From positions 16,098,865-16,162,864 of the forward strand of contig NC_074716.1 of NCBI RefSeq assembly GCF_947242115.1: a stretch of DNA of 64,000 nt. The letters run 5' to 3'. The translations under genes were made by a program, and so were the position numbers. Positions 12,501 through 24,500 of this stretch are shown here, in pieces (position 1 is the stretch's first letter; each line of letters opens with the position of its first letter). This stretch comes from Biomphalaria glabrata (Eukaryota; Mollusca; Gastropoda; Planorbidae). Under the pieces are notes generated by a model, which saw only the letters and a list, made by a program, of their open reading frames with translations, was not told the origin of the DNA and made no database searches.

Positions 12501-15500
12501 TCGACCAAATGGCGAATTATGAGAATCTTTAATGACCATTCTGTTTTCTTTAATATCGATGGAGATAGCATATTAAGTGATTGAAAAAATGGTATCATTG
12601 GGCCAGTATGTATATATATATGTCTATGTTAGAGTTGTATTCCTTATCACATACACACATACATACACATATATTTATGTAATCTTGCTATTCACGTGGA
12701 GTCACAAATACCAGACAGTATCGATGTAGATGATGTTATAGATGCTTTTGCTGCACAGAAAGCACGACGTGAGGCGATATGAACTGAGATGTGTCACTTG
12801 TTCATATCTACCCAATAAACAACGGTATTATTCATTAAATGAGTCTTAATGATTTATTTTTAAAAAATTACTTATATACCGTACTCTCCAATTGGAATTT
12901 AGACATATATTTATTAAGTACATTATCTCATGGCATGATGTCGAATGTCAAAATGCAGGGCCCCCTAAAAAGGTAGACCCCCCCAGCGCCCCCAAATCCC
13001 TAGCTACGCCTCTGAGTTTAATAATTAACAAACCAATTAATAAAACATTAGTACGGAGGTAAATAATTGAGTAATCAGTTTAAAAACCTGCCAAGAGTAT
13101 CAATTTATATTGGACTTTCTTACAAATTTCTTTCACCTGCTAAAGTTGGCTAATTATGTTGTTTTTTTTTAAATTTTAAACACATGTCGGAAATATGGAG
13201 ATTTTGTTGTATTAACTTTGTTAAAATTGAAGATGACTAGTAGTTTTCTTTTGAGCAAATGGCGAATTATGAGAATCTTAAATAACCATTCTGATTTCTT
13301 TAATATCGATGGAGATTGCATATTAAATGATCGAACATTTGGTCTATGTGGTGAGGTACCAGTTAACTTGAAGGTATATACTACTTAAAACAAAGATATA
13401 CTTAGATGTTGATGTCAGTGGAAAGCTAGTCTATAGCATGTAGAGTGGAGGGGAGGTGCTGTTTTTCTCTGTTGAACAGGTTCCTCATGGTGTGAGTCTG
13501 CTGACTTGAAATGTTTCTGTTCGTAGTTGCAAGTACTCTCACACAACAGAACACATGAAATAAGTTAGAAATATAACATTATATTCAAACAATAAATGCA
13601 CAGTCCATGTTGTCAGCTAAAGAAAACACATCATTTCCTAAGCGTTACTACAATGGGTCTCTCTCGTCCATTAGTCTGTCTCTAATCTATATCCATTCTA
13701 ATTTTTTAAGGCACTGTCGCGTCGCTAAGGAAATCCCCAATTAAACTTCTACGCGTCTTACTATTGTCATTAACTCAAATGAAAAATGTGCCTCTAATTC
13801 TCCTACTCTCTCCCTCTCTCTCTCTCTCTCTCTCTAATTCAAAAGAAAGGAAAATAAACACAAATAATAACCAAATAAACAGCTATCAATCTAACACGTA
13901 TCTTCCTGTAACATATCAATCTAACACGTATCTTCCTGTAACATATCAATCTAACACGTATCTTCCTGTAACATATCAATCTAACACGTATCTTCCTGTA
14001 ACATATCAATCTAACACGTATCTTCCTGTAACATATCAATCTAACACGTATCTTCCTGTAACATATCAATCTAACACGTATCTTCCTGTAACATATCAAT
14101 CTAACACGTATCTTCCTGTAACATATCAATCTAACACGTATCTTCCTGTAACATATCAATCTAACACGTATCTTCCTGTAACATATCAATCTAACACGTA
14201 TCTTCCTGTAACATATCAATCTAACACGTATCTTCCTGTAACATATCAATCTAACACGTATCTTCCTGTAACATATCAATCTAACACGTATCTTCCTGTA
14301 ACATATCAAGCTAACACGTATCTTCTAGTACAGTGGTCTTCAAACTTTTTTGCCTAACGCCCCCTTTTCGTATTTTTTCTTTTAAAAAATCTGCCAGCTC
14401 CCCCCCTCTAAGAAAAACAGTTATAAAGAAGCGTGAAAAGGCAAATTTGAACAAAATGTCATTTATTTATAAATGTTTATGCTGTCAATAACACGTATCT
14501 CGCATGGGAGACGAACGCATGCCAAAGGCGATCTTCTACAGAGGTGCCTCCCGTAAGCGCTAAAAAGATCTACTCAGGCGCCATTTCGCCCTCACTGGCA
14601 TAGAGGAAAGTACCTGACTGCATTCTCTGGCAGCAAATGGCCTCTGAGAGAGACTGTTGGAGAGCTCTTTCATAAGCTGCTCGACAAACATTTGAGAATA
14701 AAAAAAAGCCATTATTGAAGACAGGCGCAAAAGACGGAAGAAAAAATAAATAAATAGACCGCCAGCAGATGACGGCTTTGTCTGCACAACATTCGAGAAA
14801 ATATGCAGGTCGCAACTGGGTTTGTGTAGTTATGTGAAACATTGCACTCAGCCTTAATCTTTGGAATCGAAGACATTGCCAATATCATCATTATACTAAA
14901 ATTATGTCAAATAATTTTCAATGATTACACACAAAAAATAAATCTCATTGTCATGACTTTCTTTCAAATCCTAAGAATAGGTCCATTTTAAATTATTTTA
15001 TATTAGGGCCTAGAGTTTTTAGGTTTAATTGTAAATTTATTTTTATTTTTAATATAAACATTATTATTACTGAATTCACTTCAAAATAAAATTAAACTAA
15101 TGGGAAACTTGTGCCTCCTGCAGTCTGACAATATTAGAAGTTAGCTAAAGCAAGGCGAAGATCTCCTCTAGTGGCTACACCCAGTCTTTGCTTATTCATT
15201 AAGTTTGTTACCCACTAAATCTAGGTTAACCATGTATGTTGATGGAAAAGCTAAAACATAATTCTATTTTCGACCACAGTTTTGAAATTTTATTTCCTTT
15301 GTGCCTCCTATGTTAACATTCTTTTTACTGAAAACATAATTTTGTGTATTCAGTAACAGATGTTTAATAAGTCTGATTTATATATATATATATATTTATT
15401 TACATCCTAGAAGCGAATCGTCATTTCTTCATAGAGTATTGTTATGTAAATTGCATAGAAATCGGTGTCCTTCGGCAGCAATTCATTTGTCAACAAACAA

Positions 15501-18500
15501 GTTATGTGAGGTTGTAAAATATATTTAATATCTAAATAAAAGAAAAAAAATGATATAATCAATGAAAATCAATTTCTTTCCTAACAGTCGGAAGTTGGTT
15601 TCATTCATTTGCGTTAGATGCCTACGAAGTCAAACATTTTTTAGCCTGCTTTAATGAATCTTCCTATTTCTCAAAACAATAATTCAAAAATTGTATTTAA
15701 GAGCTTAACGAAATGAGCAATAACAAACCCCTTTCAAAATACAGCGCACTTCCGTTTACAACAAGAGTCTAACATCTTTTTCACAAAACTGTTGATAGGT
15801 GAGCCTATTTTCGGTACAGGTTTTCATTTTATTTACAATTTTTATAATTAGATTCAAATCAACTAAACTTTTATTAAGGTGTTGCCTGTGTATCATAACG
15901 CACAAGGTTAATAATGAATAGATCTGTTCTCCATTCTATGTTACTTATAATGAAGCCATTGTTGTGTCCAACCACTGATGGACACTAGATACCCTCCGAT
16001 TACAGCAAAAGAGTAGGAATTTAAACATTTCTAACGTTATTTTTGTTCTTTAATTAGAAGCAAGCTAACTATAATTTGACTATATTTAGTTTGCCAGCTT
16101 TAATGTTGAAAATTTGTTTTGTTTCAGTTCACCTTTAGTTTCTTCTTTCCCCCTTCATGCCCAGCTGCCCAGCGCCCCCTACAGCACCTTTGGCCCCCAG
16201 CGCCCCCCAAAATCACGAAAACGCAACCCCAGTGGGCGATAGCGCACCCGTTGAAGACCACTGTTCTAGTAAAATATCAATCTAACACGTATCTTCTAGT
16301 AACATCAATTTAACACGTATCTTCTAGTAACATCAATTTAACACGTACATTCTAGCAACATATCAATTTAACACGTACATTCTAGTAACATCAATTTAAC
16401 ACGTACATTCTAGTAACATATCAATTTAACACGTATCTTCTAGTAACATCAATTTAACACACGTACCTTCTAGTAACATCAATTTAACACGTACCTTCTA
16501 GTAACATCAATTTAACACGTACATTCTAGTAACATCAATTTAACACGTACATTCTAGTAACATCAATTTAACACGTACCTTCTAGTAACATCAATTTAAC
16601 ACGTACATTCTAGTAACATATCAATTTAACACGTATCTTCAAGTAAAATATCAATCTATCAAATATCTTGTAGTAACATATCAATTTAACACGTATCTTC
16701 AAGTAAAATATCAATCTACCACATATTTTCTAGTTGCATATCAATCTACCACTTATCTTCTAGTAACATATCAATCTACCACTTATCTTCTAGTAACATC
16801 AATCTACCACTTATCTTCTAGTAACATATCAATCTACCACTTATCTTCTAGTAACATATCAATGTAACACGTATCTTACAGTAACATCATAATATCACTT
16901 TTCTGCCATTAACATCTCAAACTATCAAATATCTTCCAGTAACATTTAAAACTATCACGTATCCTGCAGTAACATATCCAACTTATATGTATCTTACATC
17001 GCCTATACGTAAAAATAAAATTGGTTAACTGTCAAACATTATCTGTCCAAACCCAATCAACAGACTTCAAAAAGTGCTGGCCACGTCAGAAAAGCTGGAG
17101 GAAGATCTCATCGCTAAGCAGATCCAGCTACGTCAAGAGTCCAGTGACCTCAGTGAGGACTTTATTTGCTGCTATCTGAAGAAGATACGAGAGAACGGCA
17201 AGAAACAGGACTCGGCAATCAATGGTAAGACCATAGTGTTAGTTTTAATTTAAGCATTTAAAAGGTTCTTTCCCTGAAAACCAGAGCCGACCCAATTACT
17301 CAATTAAATTACTTACTTAATAAATGTCATAGAAATGTGTCTAAATGAAGCCTAAAGGAAGTCTAACGGAAGACACAGTCTTGGAGAGTGTGAGAAATCA
17401 GTTCATGCTTTACTTTGTATATATATATATATATATATAGTTCGTCCATCGTGGTTCGATGATGACCACTTTGTCATCCAGGGGGCTGAGGGTTTTGCAC
17501 TGGGGTTTTATGCCTCCTCATGTGGCTGGTGAGACCTATGTGAGCCCGGAATGTTCGGACGCACACTGGGCAGGTTATTCCAGCTGGAGCTAGTGTCGTT
17601 TGCCTTGCTTTTCTTCTCTGGCGTTTTTCTTCTGCCAGCGTTGTTTTTGTTTTTTTTTACTTTGTACTTTCGTTATCACCTTAGTTTATACGCTGCTTAG
17701 GAATGTAGTACATTGCATTTTATTTTACAGTTGTTGTTTTTTCAACTATGTTTTAGTCTTCTATGTATTTGTGATACTTTTCTTTCAAAATTGTCTTTCC
17801 TTTAGTGTTACTAATATGCTTTGCGATCTGATTAACTGGGGACAATGGTTATGCTTGCCCTGGATATGGCAAAATATGTAGGTCACAGCTGGGACTGTTC
17901 AGCCACGGGAAATACTGCATTCCTCACTGATCTTCGGACTCGAAGACTAGCCTTATTATTATATTTTCTAAACTGGCGCATAAGATATTGTTAAAAAGTT
18001 GCCTCACAAATGACTATTTGAGTAAAATAGAAAAATTAAAAGAACATGGTAGTTAAAGAAACAGAGAAAGAATAGAAAGGCCAGGTTGAAGCTATTGTGA
18101 TCTAGATCTGAATCGAAGTAACTACCTTACACGGAATGTACAGGCTAGTGTTGTTTTTTTGTTAGAAGTTGTAACATGTTCATAATTAAAGTGTTCTTTA
18201 AGCTGTACTCTGTGGTGTGCGCTTGTGGTGTTTCTTATCTTAAAGTATTGGACATACTGAAGATATAAAACTAAACCATGTCAAACGGAAGATTTGAGAC
18301 AATGGAATTCTGAAAATGTGCTAAAAGGTGAAAAAAAAAAACGTATCTTGTAACTAAAAAAAAACCCAGACTTCCTTGACTCTGTACACCAGATACACTA
18401 CAAAAGAAGCTAGCTAATAAGGTAACGCCCCTACTAGCCTCCATGTATGAACATCTTTTATTGCGCATCGAATACAGTATTGAATAAAATGTTTCCAAAA

Positions 18501-21500
18501 CAGCCCGCTCTTAAAGTCACTAGGACGACCATGACTTCAGCCACATGTCTACTTCACAGAAGAGAATCTGGTGATGGTAGTGTCCAACTTGTTTGCAGCT
18601 GGCACTGAGACCACGTGCACCACTCTGTGTTGGGCTCTGCTCTATCTCCTGCACCACCCAGATGTCTACGCCAAATGCTACCGGGACATAGTCTCGCATT
18701 TGGGCACCGAGACGAGGCCGAGGGCCAAAGATCAGCACTACCTGAAATATATTTCAGCCACCATCATGGAAGTCCAGAGGATAAGCAGCATCGCACCTTT
18801 TAGCCTCTATCATTCAGGTAATAGGGATAGTCAATTTATGGCAATGTAACGTCCTTTTAGAATGCACCTTTTAGTCTCTATCATTCAGGTAATACGGATA
18901 GTCAATTTATGGCAATGTAACGTCCTTTTAGAATGCACCTTTTAGCCTCTATCATTCAGGTAATACGGATAGTCAATTTAGGGCAATGTAACGGCCTTTT
19001 AGAATGCACCTTTTAGTCTCTATCATTCAGGTAATACGGATAGTCAATTTATGGCAATGTAACGGCCTTTTAGAATGCACCTTTTAGTCTCTATCATTCA
19101 GGTAATAGAGATAGGCAAATTATGGCAATGCAAAGGCCTTTTAGAATGCACCTTTTAGCCTCTATCATTCAGGTAATACGGATAGTCAATTTATGGCAAT
19201 GTAACGGCCTTTTAGAATTCACCTTTCAGTCTCTATCATTCAGGTAATACGGATAGTCAAATTAGGGCAATGCAAAGGCCTTTTAGAAGCGATTTTTTTA
19301 AATTTCTCTTTTTCACGAGTGGAACCTAGGTAGGTGGACACGGATCTCGAAAACGGCTCTAACGATTTTCCTAAAAATGTAATAGTTTATTTATATCTTT
19401 AGGCCTACTAGCTAATTGGCCACACTGGGAAAACTCTGGTTTGACCGTTTTGATTTTTTTAAAAATAGTAATCTAATAATTAAATTTGGTCTCAAGTTCA
19501 AAATATTCTATATCTTGAACACACATACGTCCGCGGGTATTGCCGCATTTATTCATGAGTAAAGAGTTCAATCAATAAATAGACTTTCACTTGGGGCACA
19601 GTCCTCTAAGTGTGAGTGTGTGTGGGTGTGTGTGTGTTGTTGAAATGTGGCGAAGCCTGTGGGGAATGCTAATGTAGTCTAAAGAGAATCGCAACTAACC
19701 ATTAATCAACCGAAGCTGAAATACAATTTGGTGGTTAGGGATGCTGACGTTTGTTCCACAGAAAGTTACGTTTGACTTGATATGTCCCTCGGAGCTAGGA
19801 ACCTTTACGTTTGACTTGATATGTCCCTGGGAGCTAGGAACCTTGACGTTTGACTTGATATGTCCCTGGGAGCTAGGAACCTTTACGCTTGACTTGATAT
19901 GTCCCTCGGAGCTAGGAACCTTTACGTTTGACTTGATATGTCCCTGGGAGCTAGGAACTTTTACGTTTGACTTGATATGTCCCTGGGAGCTAGGAACCTT
20001 ACTTATCAATGCGTTCCACAATAAAGATTTTAAATAAAATTGTTTATTGGTGTTCAAAACTATTGTAACGTAAAGTAGATTCATGAGGAAAATATTTTCT
20101 TCAATGTTTAGTTTAACAGCTGTTTGTGTTACAAGGGATAGATGGAGCACTTTCAAACCTTCTGCTCGAGTACTTTAGTTTGTTTTTAATTTTAATACGG
20201 AAATCTATTTACAATTTTAACCAAATGATATTATTACAGCACATGAGTATCAGTACTATTCCCCAAACCGTCTGATTCAGAAGTTGACGTTTCTTTCAAC
20301 ATGACCAAAGTCTAGTTTCGATTTATTCCGAGGTCAGTGACCTACTGAATAGTCTGCGTCTTACGTAATGTTTCAGTCGAAGATGTCTGCTTTTTTACCT
20401 GCACATCCTGACAGATTATAGAGAATCAAACAGTTCTATTCATGTTGCACGTGCTATTACATCACAGCACGTGATTCATTAGATCTTCCCCGCGCCGTCC
20501 TTGGACTAATTGAATGTGAAGGTCATATCCATCTAATTACTTACAACTGAATAGTTTCCACCTAGTTGGTTGAAGCTCAAGAATCTTATCAAAAATATAG
20601 ATCTATTAAAAAAAAACAGAGATTATCCAGGGGATTTAACTTATCAATTACTGTCATGTCTCTCAATACTGCCAGATTTAATTTCATATTTCTACAATAA
20701 AAAATAATGATCTACCACTAATTAATATTGGTTAATTGTTTTAAAATGGATTAAAGTGTTGTCATCGACAATAAATAATTGTGCAAAGTTTCAATTTGAT
20801 CCGAGAAAGAAAACGTGTAAAACACAATTCGCTGCTAGACGGACGGAATCTCTCTATAATTCTATTCATGGCTCAAGAGTTTGGACACTACGTAATGGAA
20901 AGATCACTCTTTTATTTATGCAAGTCGGACGGACTAGAGTTACCCTACGTAATTTAAGAGGCGAAAAAAAAAGAGGAAGGGGGAGAACAAGTAGTATTCA
21001 CTCGTCACTAAATAACAGGGCCGGACTTAACCATTGTGACCAAGAAGTCATGGAAAGAGAACAAGTAATCTACTCTGTATTCACCCGTCACTAAATAGCA
21101 GGGCCAGACTAAACCATTGTGGAGTCCTATGCGAAACGAATTTCGCGGGGCCAAGTTTGGGTAGGGATACGGATAATAAGTGAAAATTAAGAGTTTGTAG
21201 TAGAAAATAAATTCGTCTTTGCATTTTATTCATTCTTTACTACGTACAGGATTACTTTACGAGCCTTGCGTGTAGCGAAGTCATACAGTATATCATAAAA
21301 ATTCTAGTATATCATAAAAATTCTATTTCCTACAAAGATCACACTCAATATCAAGAATTACTAAATGTTTCAATCTACGAGAATTGTTGACCTCAAGTAA
21401 TTCTTCATTAGTTTGAGGCACGAGAAGCTTTTTTCAATAGATTCCACAATTACGAGTATTATCGCGTGTAGTATTGGCGTTTTCCATATTGAATGACACC

Positions 21501-24500
21501 CCAAAATGACAATTTTTGTCTATATATTTCAGCAGATTTGTATGAGTTTTCAAAAGATTTTAATAATTTCCGGAGATTTCCAGGACATTTTGGTATATTT
21601 TGCAATTTCAGGAGATTTTCAGGAGCTTCTGGTAAATCGACAGGAGGCCGCGGGAAATCTGTTATAAGTTATAAAATGGTTTAATTTAATAATTTATACA
21701 CCTAGAATTAGTGCGGGTCCTATGAAAGTGCTGGGCCCACTGCGGTCGCATAGGTTGTAGTGGCCTAAGGCCGGCCCTGCAAAAAAGCGGCGTATGCTAC
21801 GCCGCAGGTCGACTAATGAGTTATAATATAAGCTTTGTAAAAGTCTTATTGGTTATAACTATGTGACCCGATTTCATACATCACTGTAATTACGAATAAA
21901 TTAAACATTTTCTTGTTTAACAAGAGAGATGTAATCAGTTAAGGCTAATTTTCTATGACATAATGTTGAAACTAATCCTTGAGAAACATTTTTATTACAA
22001 AGCTTATATAATAAGATAAAAATATTTTTAATTGCTGGTCTAGATCTATTACAAATTTAATGGCATGACTGATCAAAACTACAAGATACAACTAAACTTC
22101 GTATAAGCTTTTTTTAAAAATTATTTTAAATATTTTTTCTTGTTTTCTTTGACCATTTCATTAAGCTTCCAGGGACATTATGTTTAAGGATTACTTGATA
22201 CCCAAAGGAACAATAATAATTCCAAGTTTAGACTCAGTTCTGCTATCAGAAGAAGTTTGGGGTGACCCAAGGAGTTTCAGACCAGAAAGATTCCTTGATG
22301 CTGCAGGCCAAGAACTGATTGACAAGGAGGAATTCATTCCGTTCTCAATAGGTAACATTTGATAGACAACATTTAGTTGATACAATGAATAGACGTGTAC
22401 ATCTACTTCCATAGAACTTACTAGAAAAACGTCTGTCAATCAATTCAGATTTTTTTGACATTTGTTGCTAGCTTTTTTTTTCTTTAGGGGTAGGAAAACT
22501 GTCAATTTGGTTGTATGGCTGTAGCTAATCAATTGTTGTTTCGTAACAACTATTTCTATTATATGCTGTTTTAAATTCTTTAAAATATATATATATGATT
22601 AGCCATGGGCGTAGCCAGGATTTTTTTTCGGGGGGGGTTTTGGGGGGGTGGATTTTTTTTTACCCCCCCCCCCCGAAATTTTTTTTATATGTATTTATGT
22701 GTGTGTGTGTACATAATCTTTATTGCATTCTGACCCTTCATTCTTTCGGAAGACGTTTATTGTGCCCAAGAATAGGTTCTTCCATGAGTTAGTGGAAAAA
22801 TTGTAGATTCCCTGCCAATACTAGCAAGGGGGTCTGGGCGAGCGCTAGGAGCTCCCCCAGCGCGGGGCGAAGCCCCGCCGCCAAGCTCTATTTCTGATAT
22901 TGAAAGCCAACAAAATGCATATTCTGAGATATCTACAGTGCATTTTCCTGCTATTAAAAAGTTTTATTCCAAATACCTAATGTGCTATTCTTACTGACTT
23001 AGACCCTCCCGCGACGTTTGGCGCATTTGCCGTCAAGCTGTTTCCATAAAATTGTAGATTCCCAGCCATTACTAGCAATGGGGTCTGGGGGAGCGCTAGG
23101 AGCTCCCTTAGCGCGGGGCGAAGCCCCGCCGCCAAGCACTATTTCTTGTCTTGAAAGCCAACAAAATGCATGTTCTGAGGTATCTACAGTGCATTTTCCT
23201 GCTATTAAAAAGTTTTATTTCAAAAACCTAATGTACTATTCTTACTGACTTAGACCCTCCTGCGCCTTTCGGAGCATTTGCCGTCAAGCCGTTTCCATAA
23301 AAATCTGTCCCTGGTAATGTCTGAAGCCTCTTCCCACCTGCCATGAGGACCTCAATGAATAAGTGGCTTCAAGTTGTACTAGGATATCATTACAACTCTT
23401 CTTATGCGTAATTCATTTTGTCGGAGAACATGTCCCGCAAAACCTCATGCGTCGCTCTCTCACAATCTTACTAAAGGGTCGACTCCCAGTTCGGCATAGG
23501 ATTTCCTTGATTTAAACCCGATCTCAATAACTGACTCCTAAAATCTGTCTTAGCCATCTTTGTTGAGCCACATTTAGTGTTTTTCAATTTCGGCAGATGA
23601 CTATTCACTGCAGTTTATTAAGGGAGCCCTGCCACTGGTAAAAATGTGTAACCTCTCTTGAATACGCTCTTAGAATTATGTGACTGTAGTTTGCTTTAGA
23701 TTTTATATCGAAAAGAGAAGTTTTATCGTCAAAATCATCTGTTGGGGGTTTTCCAACTCAAAATGCTCTGTAGGGGGATCTTAAACTCAAAACCATCTGG
23801 AGGGGTTTTAAACGAACTCAATCTGTAGAAGAGGGGTTTAAACTCAAAACTCCCGATTGGATTGGCTACGCTCAAATAATTTTAGTGTGTAATTTGCTTT
23901 TATTTTTTATATTGAAGAGCTATTTTTTAGCATTAAACCCCTCTGAAGGGGGTTTAAACTCAAATTCTTTTGGCAACGCTCATAGCATTTTGAGTTCGTA
24001 ATTTGCTTTTTTCTTACACTGAAGATGTATTTTTTAGCCTCAAACCCCCCTAGCGGGGGGTTTAAACTCAAAACCCCTTTGGTTGCGCTCATAGATTTTA
24101 GAGTGAGTAATTTGCTTTTATTTATATTGAATAGGTACTTTTTAGCTTCAAACTCCACTGGAGGGGAGTTTAAACTTAAAACCCCTTTGACTACACTCAT
24201 AACATTTTGAGTGTATAATTTGCTTTGTTTTTATTATTAAAGAGTTATTTTTTACCTACAAACCCCGCTGAAGTGGGGTTTAAACTCAAAACTATGTCAA
24301 AACCCATTTAGCTACGCTCATAATATTTTGAGTGCCTAATTAGTTTTTTTTTTATATTTAAGAGGGGGTTTATCGTAAATTTTGGAGGGGGTTTTAAAAT
24401 CAAAATCTCCCTTAACTGTGCTCTTGGAATTAGGGGATTTTCGTTTGCATTTTTTTTTTGTTTTATAGAAGAGGGGGAGTTAGCTGCAAAAAACCCAAGT

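Noticed and set aside
13891-14330. CRISPR-like regular direct repeats
   Set aside because: The units are contiguous with no unique spacers, the setting is a eukaryotic intron and there are no cas genes.
13764-14357. 197-residue plus-strand and 156-residue minus-strand frames with 10-residue repeats
   Set aside because: They are products of the 30-bp tandem array, whose period is a multiple of three and lacks stops on both strands.
19695-20156. 153-residue minus-strand frame and 98-residue plus-strand frame
   Set aside because: Both come from the 39-bp tandem array (13 codons per unit).
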